Assembly (NCBI GenBank): GCA_039808665.1
Contig: JBDHTO010000046.1
Span: 1-9,608 of the forward strand
Length of the DNA: 9,608 nt
Direction of reading: 5' to 3'
Origin: JBDHTO01 sp039808665
Lineage (GTDB): Bacteria; Pseudomonadota; Alphaproteobacteria; Paracaedibacterales; JAKBAR01
Shown piece by piece: positions 1-7,433 of this stretch. The notes under the pieces were generated by a model that saw only the letters and a program-made list of their open reading frames with translations, did no database searches and was not told the origin of the DNA. Both the position numbers and the translations under genes were made by a program. The stretch's first letter is position 1, and each line of letters starts with the position of its first letter.

Positions 1-1
1 C

Positions 2-88
2 AAAGTACAGAAAAAATATAAAAATACACTTAAGAACGGGCGGAAGACTTTAATCTCAGCAAAAATCATTTTTTTCATGATTCTTTAA
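2..88 (+). other. Possible C-terminal tail of an upstream gene
   Basis: One frame is open from the left edge to a TAA at 86-88 and would encode 28 residues, rich in lysine and ending in a hydrophobic stretch (IIFFMIL). A second frame is open to a TAA at 51-53, so the choice of frame is not secure. In many alphaproteobacteria the gene just before ftsH is tilS (tRNA-Ile lysidine synthetase), but nothing in these few residues identifies it. This could equally be plain intergenic sequence. Confidence 0.2.
64..82 (+). other. Small AT-rich hairpin in the ftsH leader
   Basis: AATCAT at 64-69 pairs exactly with ATGATT at 77-82 around a seven-base loop that is mostly T. The stem is only 6 bp with a single G-C pair, so on its own it is weak. 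It lies across the end of the possible upstream reading frame. Confidence 0.3.
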
Positions 89-93
89 GAAAA

Positions 94-125
94 TTGGTCT
101 AGAACAGAAAAAGTCATGCTATTCT
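94..125 (+). promoter_or_regulatory. Weak candidate promoter for the ftsH array
   Basis: TTGGTC at 94-99 resembles a -35 box, and TGCTATTCT at 117-125 resembles an extended -10 (TG, one base, then a 4 of 6 match to TATAAT). The spacing is 20 bases to TATTCT, or 17 to the overlapping TGCTAT, so neither pairing is good. It is listed because 1-175 is the only non-coding stretch before the seven-gene array; a promoter further upstream is equally likely. No clear heat-shock sigma-32 site was found, although ftsH often has one. Confidence 0.2.
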
Positions 126-138
126 TTGGCATGATTTT
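110..138 (+). terminator. Hairpin with T-tract upstream of ftsH, possible terminator or leader structure
   Basis: AAAGTCATGC at 110-119 pairs with GCATGATTTT at 129-138 as a 10 bp stem with one G-T pair and a nine-base loop (120-128). The left arm is preceded by A and the right arm runs into T-rich sequence, the shape of a two-way intrinsic terminator. The stem has only three G-C pairs, which is weak for one. It could end transcription of the upstream gene, or be a 5' untranslated structure of ftsH, whose ribosome binding site begins 23 bases further on. Confidence 0.4.
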
Positions 139-160
139 ATTGCCTTTAAGGTTTTAAACT

Positions 161-166
161 AAGGGA
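161..166 (+). promoter_or_regulatory. Shine-Dalgarno site that decides the ftsH start
   Basis: AAGGGA lies directly against a TTG at 167 (no spacer), which makes that TTG unusable from this site. It is nine bases before the next in-frame TTG at 176, a normal distance. No ATG or GTG is available near here in this frame, and the frame is closed upstream by TAA at 155-157. Confidence 0.55.
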
Positions 167-175
167 TTGAAAGCG

Positions 176-2113
176 TTGAATCAAAATACACGAAATTTTT
201 TCATTTGGATTGCCATCGCAGCCGTTGTTTTTGCCATTTTTCAGATGGTTCCAGGCGCAAATTCAAAACAAGGCATTCAACAGGTTGCCTTCTCTGAATT
301 TCTCAATGATGTGGATGCCAGTCGTATCGACGAAGTTGTGATCAAAGGACAAAACATTGCCGGAAAATATAAGGACGGCAAAGTTTTTTCAACCTATGCC
401 CCCTTTGATCCAGACCTTGTCAAAAATCTAAGATCAAAAAATGTCCGCATCACAGCCGGCCCCATAGAGGAAGATTTCCCCTTTCTCCATATGCTTTTTT
501 CGTGGCTTCCCATCCTTCTTCTGATCGGATTTTGGGTTTTTTCTTTCAGACAAATCCAATCGGGTGGCAACAAAGCCATGGGATTTGGACGGTCTAAGGC
601 ACGGCTTTTGGATGAAAAGAAAAATAAAATTACCTTCAACGATGTTGCAGGAATTGATGAAGCCAAGGAAGAGCTTGAAGAGGTTGTTGAATTCCTGAGA
701 GATCCAAAGAAATTTCAACGCTTGGGTGGTCGTATCCCTCGAGGTCTTTTGCTTATTGGCCCTCCTGGAACGGGTAAAACCCTTCTTGCCCGTGCAATTG
801 CAGGCGAAGCCAATGTTCCCTTTTTCAGCATTTCAGGCTCAGACTTTGTGGAAATGTTTGTAGGTGTCGGTGCAAGCCGTGTACGCGACATGTTTGAACA
901 AGCCAAAAAGAATGCCCCCTGCATTATTTTTATCGATGAAATTGATGCGGTCGGTCGTCACCGTGGTGCTGGACTTGGCGGCGGTAATGATGAGCGTGAA
1001 CAAACACTCAACCAACTTCTTGTGGAAATGGATGGTTTTGAGGAAAATGAAGGCGTCATTATCGTAGCGGCGACGAACCGTCCCGATGTTTTGGATCCGG
1101 CCCTTCTTCGTCCAGGGCGCTTTGATCGTCAAGTCGAAGTCCCCAACCCCGATGTGAATGGACGTGAGCAAATCCTTAAGGTTCACATGAAAAAGGTTCC
1201 ACTCGCGGCCGACGTAGATCCACGCATTATCGCACGGGGAACACCTGGCTTTTCAGGTGCGGATCTTCAAAATCTTGTCAACGAAGCCGCACTTCTCGCG
1301 GCACGCAAGGGAAAATCTTCCGTCTCCATGAATGAGCTTGAGCTTGCCAAAGACAAAGTTATGATGGGTGCCGAGCGTAAATCCATGGTGATGAGGGATG
1401 ATGAAAAGCGACTCACCGCCTATCACGAAGCAGGCCATGCCGTGATCGCCTTTTATACGCCCGATTCAGATCCTATTCACAAGGCCACAATTATTCCTCG
1501 CGGCCGTGCTTTGGGTATGGTGATGCGTCTTCCTGAAAATGACAGAATATCTATGTCCCGTATCAAGCTTTTGGCTGATCTTAAGGTTGCCATGGGTGGT
1601 CGTCTTGCCGAGGAAATGATCTTTGGAACAGACAAAGTCACAACCGGGGCATCTTCGGATATTCGCATGGCGACCAACATCGCACGACGCATGATCACAG
1701 AATGGGGCATGAGTGATAAACTTGGATTCCTTGCTTACGGCGATCCGCAGCAAGAGGTTTTCCTCGGCCACTCTGTCACACAAACGCGTCATATGTCCGA
1801 AGCCACATCCAAAGTTGTAGACGAAGAAGTTCGACACATTGTAGATACATGCTATGAACAGGCCAAAAAGCTTTTACAGGATAAAATCAAATGCCTTCAT
1901 AATCTTGCGGAGGCCTTGCTGGAATATGAAACCCTTTCCGGGGATGAAATCAAAGAGCTTCTCCAAAATGGTGTAAAACCAGAGCTCCGTAAGAAACCAT
2001 CACCTGCCGTGTCTGCTGTCCCTTCCTCAGATAAAGAGGATACCAAAGTTGTACCTTTGAAAAAGCCAAGAACACGAAAAAAGCCTGATTCCTCAGAAGA
2101 TAAAGAGAAATAA
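176..2113 (+). CDS. ftsH: ATP-dependent zinc metalloprotease FtsH
   Basis: This is the inner-membrane AAA+ protease that pulls misassembled membrane proteins and some soluble regulators through its pore and degrades them as a hexamer. Numbered from the TTG at 176 (645 residues): membrane helix about 8-24, periplasmic domain to about 106, second helix about 107-124, Walker A GPPGTGKT 195-202, pore loop MFVGVG 227-232, Walker B IIFIDEID 250-257, second region of homology 299-317 with arginine fingers R312 and R315, zinc site HEAGH 417-421, and the likely third zinc ligand D495 in TTGASSD. All key residues are present, so it should be active. The tail from about 602 is Lys/Pro/Ser-rich and of low complexity, as is common in FtsH. 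The start at 176 is preferred over TTG 167 because of ribosome binding site spacing and because MNQNTRN just before the helix is typical of the family. It is followed two bases later by glmM. Confidence 0.97.
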   Translation: MNQNTRNFFIWIAIAAVVFAIFQMVPGANSKQGIQQVAFSEFLNDVDASRIDEVVIKGQNIAGKYKDGKVFSTYAPFDPDLVKNLRSKNVRITAGPIEEDFPFLHMLFSWLPILLLIGFWVFSFRQIQSGGNKAMGFGRSKARLLDEKKNKITFNDVAGIDEAKEELEEVVEFLRDPKKFQRLGGRIPRGLLLIGPPGTGKTLLARAIAGEANVPFFSISGSDFVEMFVGVGASRVRDMFEQAKKNAPCIIFIDEIDAVGRHRGAGLGGGNDEREQTLNQLLVEMDGFEENEGVIIVAATNRPDVLDPALLRPGRFDRQVEVPNPDVNGREQILKVHMKKVPLAADVDPRIIARGTPGFSGADLQNLVNEAALLAARKGKSSVSMNELELAKDKVMMGAERKSMVMRDDEKRLTAYHEAGHAVIAFYTPDSDPIHKATIIPRGRALGMVMRLPENDRISMSRIKLLADLKVAMGGRLAEEMIFGTDKVTTGASSDIRMATNIARRMITEWGMSDKLGFLAYGDPQQEVFLGHSVTQTRHMSEATSKVVDEEVRHIVDTCYEQAKKLLQDKIKCLHNLAEALLEYETLSGDEIKELLQNGVKPELRKKPSPAVSAVPSSDKEDTKVVPLKKPRTRKKPDSSEDKEK

Positions 2114-2115
2114 AC

Positions 2116-3462
2116 ATGGCACGGAAGCTTTTTGGAACAGATGGCATTCGAGGCCAAGCCAACGTTTACCCCATGACATCCGATATGATGATGAAGCTCG
2201 CTATGGCAGCAGCATCTCAATTCACACGGGGTCAACATCGTCATACTGTTGTGATTGGAAAAGATACGCGCCTCTCTGGTTACATGATTGAGTCTGCACT
2301 GATGTCTGGCTTTACAAGCATGGGTTTTGAGGTTTACCTTCTTGGGCCACTCCCAACACCTGCGGTGGCATTGCTTACAAAATCTTTGCGCGCCGATTTA
2401 GGTGTCATGATTTCAGCCTCTCACAACCCCTATCCTGATAATGGTGTGAAATTTTTTGGACCCGATGGATATAAATTAGGAGACCTTACTGAGCTTGCCA
2501 TCGAAGCAAAAATGGAAACGGGAAATTTCAATCTGGCATCCTTTGATCATTTGGGAAAAGCAAAACGCCTTGATGATGCAAGCGGTCGCTATATTGAATT
2601 TGCAAAATCGACTTTTCCAAAAAATCTACGTCTGGACGGACTCAAGATTGTCATAGACTGCGCCCACGGTGCCGCCTATAAAGTAGCCCCAGCCGTTCTT
2701 TGGGAGTTGGGTGCAGAAATTATCCCCATTGGACATACCCCGGACGGTATCAATATTAATGATGGATGTGGTGCAACAAAGGTTGACCTTGCCAAACAAA
2801 CTCTTCTTAATCACAAAGCAGATGTCGCCGTTGTCTTGGACGGAGATGCTGACCGAATTATTATGATTGATGAGACGGGCCATGTTTTAGATGGAGATCA
2901 AATCCTTGCGCTTATTGCAACCTATTTCCTCGAGACTGAAAAACTCAAAGGCACAAGTATTGCTGCAACGCAAATGTCAAATATTGGCCTGGAGCGCTAT
3001 CTTGCAGGTATTGGTCTTGAGCTTTTACGCACTCCTGTAGGTGATCGTTACGTCATCGAAGCCATGAAGCGACATCACCTGAATTTAGGCGGGGAACAAT
3101 CGGGACATATCATCCTTCATGATTATGCCACCACAGGGGATGGCCTTATTGCAGCCCTTCAAATTCTTGCCATTATGCAAAAGCAACAAAAACAATTGAG
3201 CGAGATTGCGCGCATTTTTAGCCCTGTCCCCCAAATTCTTAAAAATATTCGCCTTTCCAAGCGGGTCGATCTTGCGGATCCTGAAGTCACAGCACATATC
3301 CAAAAAACCCAAGAACGCATTGGTGAGGATGGGTATCTCCTCGTTCGTATGTCAGGAACAGAACCCCTCCTCAGATTGATGGCTCAAGGTGATGATGAAG
3401 CTCTTCTCGAAGAAGCTCTGTCGGATCTTGCCCATCACCTTTCAAAAGATAAAGCGGCTTGA
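2116..3462 (+). CDS. glmM: Phosphoglucosamine mutase GlmM
   Basis: It converts glucosamine-6-phosphate to glucosamine-1-phosphate in the cytoplasm, the step before GlmU in making UDP-GlcNAc for peptidoglycan and LPS. The protein has 448 residues, the normal length. The family landmarks occur in order: N-terminal KLFGTDGIRG (4-13), the catalytic phosphoserine loop ISASHNP with S102, the metal-binding loop DGDADR (242-247), the sugar-recognition motif GGEQSGH (325-331) and the phosphate-binding loop RMSGTEPLLR (411-420). The ATG follows the ftsH stop by two bases and only a weak purine-rich site lies within the end of ftsH, so translation is probably coupled to ftsH. The ftsH-glmM pair is a conserved arrangement, consistent with one transcript. 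Nothing in the sequence suggests loss of function. Confidence 0.97.
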   Translation: MARKLFGTDGIRGQANVYPMTSDMMMKLAMAAASQFTRGQHRHTVVIGKDTRLSGYMIESALMSGFTSMGFEVYLLGPLPTPAVALLTKSLRADLGVMISASHNPYPDNGVKFFGPDGYKLGDLTELAIEAKMETGNFNLASFDHLGKAKRLDDASGRYIEFAKSTFPKNLRLDGLKIVIDCAHGAAYKVAPAVLWELGAEIIPIGHTPDGININDGCGATKVDLAKQTLLNHKADVAVVLDGDADRIIMIDETGHVLDGDQILALIATYFLETEKLKGTSIAATQMSNIGLERYLAGIGLELLRTPVGDRYVIEAMKRHHLNLGGEQSGHIILHDYATTGDGLIAALQILAIMQKQQKQLSEIARIFSPVPQILKNIRLSKRVDLADPEVTAHIQKTQERIGEDGYLLVRMSGTEPLLRLMAQGDDEALLEEALSDLAHHLSKDKAA

Positions 3463-3464
3463 GG
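3461..3464 (+). promoter_or_regulatory. Shine-Dalgarno site setting the potF-like start
   Basis: GAGG overlaps the glmM stop codon and lies eight bases before the ATG at 3473. This supports 3473 over an in-frame ATG at 3389, which would overlap glmM by 74 bases and put a long unneeded extension before the membrane segment. Confidence 0.55.
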
Positions 3465-3472
3465 CACTTTTT

Positions 3473-4588
3473 ATGGGAACACGTCGTCATCACATCTTAA
3501 AGTTTATTGTGGTTGCGATGGTCATATTCATCGCATTTTGGTACAAAAAACAGCCCACACAAGAATACGTTAATGTCTATAACTGGTACGCTATGTTACC
3601 ACGGGATGTTTTAACAGATTTCACAAAAGAAACGGGTATCAAAGTCCGTCTGGATTTTTATGATAATAATGATGTTGTTGAAACAAAGCTTTTTGCAGGA
3701 AATTCTGGTTACGATATTGTGTTTCCTTCAGCATCCCCCTATCTTGCACGTCAAATCAAAGCCGGCATTTTTCAGCCTCTTCGCAAAGATTTAATCCCTA
3801 ATATTCGTGATCTTGAGCCTATCCTTGTAGAACAAATGCAACTCGTTGATGAGGGCAACACCCATAGTATTCCCTATTATTGGGGCACACTTGGGTTTGC
3901 CTATAACGAGGAAAAGATCAAAGAAATTCTTGGATCAGGCGCACCCGTAGACAGCTACCAAATGCTTTTTGATGAGAATATTCTGAAAAAGCTAAAACCC
4001 TGCGGCGTCACGATGCTCGAGGAAGCGATTGACGTTTATCCCCTCGTTTTGCGTTATATAGGAAAAAATAGCCAATCCTCATCCCTTGATGATCTGAAAA
4101 GTGCACACGAAGCACTTTCAAAAACACGCCCCTATATTCGACGGTTTAGCGCATCTCGCCTTGTGGGTGAACTCGTAAGTGGTGAAACATGCCTCGCCCA
4201 GGCATGGTCGGGAGACACACAAACAGCTATCCGAGAAGCAGAAAAACTTGGACGTACCATCAAATACGTCATTCCAAAAGAAGGATCATCCCTTTGGATT
4301 GACGCCATAGCTATCCCCAAGGATGCTCCAAATCCCGGAAATGCACATGTTTTTATTAATTTTATTCTACGTCCAGATATTGCAGCAAGAATCAGTGAGT
4401 ACACACTCCTTGCGACGGCCACAATCTCATCAAAACCACTTGTTCCAGAGGAAATGCGAAAAGACGAAAGTATTTTCCCACCTCTTGAGATCATGAAAAA
4501 ATTGATCTTGGACAAAGAACAAGATATTTCTTTTGAACGAGAGCGTAACCGTATGTGGACCAATTTCAGACTGAATCGAGGGGATTAG
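3473..4588 (+). CDS. potF: PotF-like polyamine (putrescine) ABC transporter substrate-binding protein
   Basis: This is the periplasmic receptor that would deliver a polyamine to the PotG/H/I membrane complex encoded next to it. The protein has 371 residues and follows E. coli PotF through its length as I recall that sequence: YNW (36-38), FTKETGIKV (50-58), PSAS (85-88), GAPVDS (156-161), KPCGVTML (175-182), WSGD (245-248), IPKEG (267-271), INFILRPD (295-302) and the C-terminal RMWTNF. W38, S86, W245, D248 and D277 match PotF ligand residues. Other pocket positions differ: the PotF motif WSDY is WYAM here, Phe276 is W275 as in PotD, and Tyr314 is L313. The ligand may therefore not be putrescine. 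The N-terminus has RR and a hydrophobic run at about 9-23, with no lipobox and no clear signal-peptidase site, so it may stay anchored. It lies 10 bases after glmM and 3 before potG. Confidence 0.88.
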   Translation: MGTRRHHILKFIVVAMVIFIAFWYKKQPTQEYVNVYNWYAMLPRDVLTDFTKETGIKVRLDFYDNNDVVETKLFAGNSGYDIVFPSASPYLARQIKAGIFQPLRKDLIPNIRDLEPILVEQMQLVDEGNTHSIPYYWGTLGFAYNEEKIKEILGSGAPVDSYQMLFDENILKKLKPCGVTMLEEAIDVYPLVLRYIGKNSQSSSLDDLKSAHEALSKTRPYIRRFSASRLVGELVSGETCLAQAWSGDTQTAIREAEKLGRTIKYVIPKEGSSLWIDAIAIPKDAPNPGNAHVFINFILRPDIAARISEYTLLATATISSKPLVPEEMRKDESIFPPLEIMKKLILDKEQDISFERERNRMWTNFRLNRGD

Positions 4589-4591
4589 CCC

Positions 4592-5740
4592 ATGGCACAA
4601 AATATTCCAAACACATCAAAAAAACTGGAACCCTGGCAAGACCCATCATCGAAACCATATCTTGTTCTTGAAAATCTTTCAAAAAGCTTTGGTAATGTTC
4701 AAGCGGTGCGTAATCTCAGTTTAAGCATTTATAAAAATGAGCTTTTTTCGCTCTTGGGGGGATCGGGCTGCGGTAAAACCACACTCCTCAGGTTGCTCGC
4801 AGGGTTTGAACATCCTGATGAAGGTCGTATTTACTTAGATGGCATCGATATCACCGATTGGCCTTCTTATGAGCGTCCCGTGAATATGATGTTTCAGTCC
4901 TATGCCCTTTTTCCCCACATGACCGTAGAACAAAACATTGCCTTTGGTCTTCGCCAAGAAAATCTGAGTGAGTCCGTCATTCGCGAGCGTGTCGAGCATG
5001 GTCTTTCCCTTGTACAAATGTCGGGCTTCAGCAAACGTATGCCAAGTCAGCTCTCTGGTGGTCAAAAACAGCGTGTCGCTCTTGCACGGTCCCTTGTCAA
5101 ACAACCCAAGCTTCTCCTTCTTGATGAACCCCTTGGTGCGTTGGATAGGAAACTTCGGGAACAAACTCAATTCGAGCTTATCAACATCCAAGAATCCGTG
5201 GGCATTACCTTTGTCATGGTTACCCACGACCAAGAAGAAGCGATGACCATGTCCAGCCGTATTGCGGTGATGGATCACGGTGAAATTCGCCAAACCGGTG
5301 TTCCTTACGAAATCTATGAATTTCCCCACTCCCGATTTGTTGCTGACTTCATTGGAAACATGAACATTGTTGAAGGATTTGTAAGCGAAGATGAAAAAGA
5401 CTTTGCTGTCATCGAATCTTCAGAAGCAGGTTGTGATATCTATGTAACCACATCTCCGGGCGCCCCCGTGGGTTCTCCCGTTGCCGTTGCTATACGACCA
5501 GAAAAAATTATGCTTTCCCTGACACCCCCTGCAAAAAGTCAAAAAAATTGCACCAAAGGAATCGTCAAAGAAATTGGTTATATCGGCGATATGTCTATGT
5601 ACCACGTGGAGCTTGATTCCGGAAAGATTATTGAGGTCTCTCAACCTAACCTTCAAAGGTTTTTGGACAGAGAAATTACTTGGAATGATGAAGTGTACCT
5701 CTACTGGAAGCCTGATAACGCTGTGGTCCTGACGTCATGA
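4592..5740 (+). CDS. potG: PotG-like polyamine ABC transporter ATP-binding protein
   Basis: This is the cytoplasmic ATPase that powers polyamine uptake through the PotH/PotI permease pair. In 382 residues it has Walker A GGSGCGKT (56-63), Q-loop Q102 in MMFQSYALFPHMTVEQN, signature LSGGQ (154-158), Walker B LLLLDEP (174-180), H-loop H212 in VTHDQEEAMTM, and a C-terminal TOBE-type regulatory region from about 296, starting with the AIRPEKIML stretch typical of PotG/PotA. The N-terminal extension of about 20 residues and the stretch ERPVNMMFQSYALFPHM resemble PotG more than PotA. A strong AGGGG site (4579-4583) within the end of potF lies eight bases before the ATG. The stop overlaps the potH start in an ATGA. 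PotA (spermidine) is the main alternative, but the gene order binding protein-ATPase-permease-permease favours PotG. Confidence 0.93.
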   Translation: MAQNIPNTSKKLEPWQDPSSKPYLVLENLSKSFGNVQAVRNLSLSIYKNELFSLLGGSGCGKTTLLRLLAGFEHPDEGRIYLDGIDITDWPSYERPVNMMFQSYALFPHMTVEQNIAFGLRQENLSESVIRERVEHGLSLVQMSGFSKRMPSQLSGGQKQRVALARSLVKQPKLLLLDEPLGALDRKLREQTQFELINIQESVGITFVMVTHDQEEAMTMSSRIAVMDHGEIRQTGVPYEIYEFPHSRFVADFIGNMNIVEGFVSEDEKDFAVIESSEAGCDIYVTTSPGAPVGSPVAVAIRPEKIMLSLTPPAKSQKNCTKGIVKEIGYIGDMSMYHVELDSGKIIEVSQPNLQRFLDREITWNDEVYLYWKPDNAVVLTS

Positions 5741-6633
5741 AAAAGCATTGGCATCTTTTTGCAAAAATCAAAAAAACGTGGGTTGCGTTGCCTTATGTGT
5801 GGCTTTCCCTCTTTTTTGTGATTCCCTTTATTTACCTTGCAAAGATAAGCTTTGCAGAGTCTATCTTAAGCGTTCCTCCCATTAGCCATCTTGTGGAGTT
5901 TTCTGCTCCTGGAAAAATCTCTATCGCACTCAATTTTTCCAATTACATCCGTCTCTTTACAGAATCCTTTTACCTTAGCGGATTTTTCACATCTCTTATA
6001 TTTGCCGGACTTACAACATTTTTTTGCCTGGTGATTGGCTATGCCATGGCCTATAGCCTTATTCAACTTCCCCAAGACAAACGCACACTGGGGCTTCTTC
6101 TGATCATGATCCCTTTTGTAACGTCTTTTTTGATTCGTGTTTATGCCTGGATTACACTATTAAGTCAGGAAGGTATTATTAACACCTGGCTTATCAAATT
6201 TGGATTTATTTCATCCCCCCTTCCCTTGCTTTATAACGACTTTTCCGTACTGGTTGGACTTGTATACTGTTACCTTCCCTTTATGATTCTTCCTATCTAT
6301 AGCGTCCTTGAAAAGTTAGAGCCCGTACTTTTAGAGGCGGCTGCAGACCTTGGGGCTACCCCATTCAGGCGCTTTATCCATATTGTTCTCCCTCTCTCAA
6401 AACCAGGGATTCTTGCAGGATGCATCCTTGTCTTTGTTCCCGTAACAGGTGAATTTGTGATCCCAGAAATTTTGGGAGGACCAGATAACCTCATGATTGG
6501 GCGTATTTTGTGGATGGAGTTTTTCAACAACCGTGACTGGCCTCTTGCTGCAGGTCTTGCGGTGATGCTTCTCATGCTCTTTGTCATTCCCATCATGTTG
6601 CTACAAAAATACCAAGGAGCTAAAGAATCATGA
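5737..6633 (+). CDS. potH: PotH-like polyamine ABC transporter permease
   Basis: This is one of the two inner-membrane channel subunits of the importer. The 298 residues contain about six hydrophobic helices (roughly 15-37, 80-108, 117-142, 168-190, 222-243 and 267-289) and a periplasmic loop at about 42-78. The cytoplasmic EAA loop that docks on the ATPase begins at E200 (EAAADLGATPFRR) and ends at about G224. The region MIPFVTSFLIRVYAW (124-138) is typical of PotB/PotH proteins. The start ATG overlaps the potG stop by four bases (ATGA) and has no strong ribosome binding site, so translation probably depends on termination of potG. PotB is the alternative name; order in the cluster favours PotH. 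Confidence 0.92.
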   Translation: MKKHWHLFAKIKKTWVALPYVWLSLFFVIPFIYLAKISFAESILSVPPISHLVEFSAPGKISIALNFSNYIRLFTESFYLSGFFTSLIFAGLTTFFCLVIGYAMAYSLIQLPQDKRTLGLLLIMIPFVTSFLIRVYAWITLLSQEGIINTWLIKFGFISSPLPLLYNDFSVLVGLVYCYLPFMILPIYSVLEKLEPVLLEAAADLGATPFRRFIHIVLPLSKPGILAGCILVFVPVTGEFVIPEILGGPDNLMIGRILWMEFFNNRDWPLAAGLAVMLLMLFVIPIMLLQKYQGAKES

Positions 6634-7427
6634 ATCACAAGCTCACACGATCGATTGTAATCCTTCTTTTTGGATATGCATTTCTCTACCTACCTCTCTT
6701 TGTTATCGTTATTTACTCCTTCAACAGCTCCCGTGTTTTCAGTGTGTGGCAAGGTTTTTCTATTGAGTGGTACAAACTACTTCTTGAAAATGAGGCGCTT
6801 TTTTCTGCTGTTTTTTCTAGTCTTAAAATCGCGTCTATTGCCGCAACGTTTGCCACTATTTTGGGAACACTGAGTGCGGTCATTTCTGTAAGAATGAAAA
6901 AAATGCGAGGGCGAAAAATGCTCGAAGGGATGGTCGCCTCTCCCATGGTCATGCCCGATGTGATGACAGGGCTTGCTCTTCTCCTTGTCTTTGTCAGCAT
7001 TCAACAAAGTTTTGGCTACCCCATTCAGCGCGGTGCGTGGAGTGTCACAGCGGCACACATTACCCTTGGGATGGCCTATGTTTATCTTGTGGTACAGGCA
7101 CGTCTCCAAGATTTTGATATCAGTTTAGAAGAAGCCGCCCTCGATCTGGGTGCGCGACCCTTTCGTGTTTTTTACACGATTACCATTCCTATTATTTCTC
7201 CCGCCCTTTTTTCCGGTTGGCTTTTGGCGTTTGCGCTCTCCCTCGATGATGTTGTTCTTGCGAGTTTTCTCTCTGGACCAGGTGCGACAACACTTCCCAT
7301 GCTTATTTTTTCCAATATTCGCCTTGGTATCAGCCCTGAAATCAATGCCCTTGCTACAATCATTCTTGGCGTTGTCATGATTGCCGTTCTCGGTTCCGCA
7401 TTTTTAACTGCACGAAAAAAAGTTTAA
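6630..7427 (+). CDS. potI: PotI-like polyamine ABC transporter permease
   Basis: This is the second membrane subunit, expected to pair with the PotH-like protein around the transport path. It has 265 residues with about six hydrophobic helices (roughly 8-31, 59-87, 100-124, 137-156, 190-212 and 236-258) and an EAA loop at 167-191 starting EEAALDLGARPFRVF. The sequences LPLFVIVIYSFNSS (21-34) and SLDDVVLASFLSGPG (204-218) are landmarks of the PotC/PotI family. The start overlaps the potH stop as ATGA but, unlike potH, it also has a strong AAGGAG site (6614-6619) ten bases upstream. Length is within the family norm. It completes the importer; the next gene, uup, is six bases away but unrelated in function. 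Confidence 0.92.
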   Translation: MNHKLTRSIVILLFGYAFLYLPLFVIVIYSFNSSRVFSVWQGFSIEWYKLLLENEALFSAVFSSLKIASIAATFATILGTLSAVISVRMKKMRGRKMLEGMVASPMVMPDVMTGLALLLVFVSIQQSFGYPIQRGAWSVTAAHITLGMAYVYLVVQARLQDFDISLEEAALDLGARPFRVFYTITIPIISPALFSGWLLAFALSLDDVVLASFLSGPGATTLPMLIFSNIRLGISPEINALATIILGVVMIAVLGSAFLTARKKV

Positions 7428-7433
7428 GTCTCT

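Noticed and set aside
3389..3475. A longer potF-like protein starting at the ATG at 3389.
   Set aside because: It would overlap glmM by 74 bases and add 28 residues before the hydrophobic segment; the ATG at 3473 has a GAGG site at a good distance.
4132..4563. A 143-residue open frame on the minus strand inside potF.
   Set aside because: Antisense to a gene with clear homology over its length; no independent support.
4835..5329. A 164-residue open frame on the minus strand inside potG.
   Set aside because: It mirrors the conserved ATPase motifs of potG, and its own translation shows no domain or coherent hydrophobic pattern.
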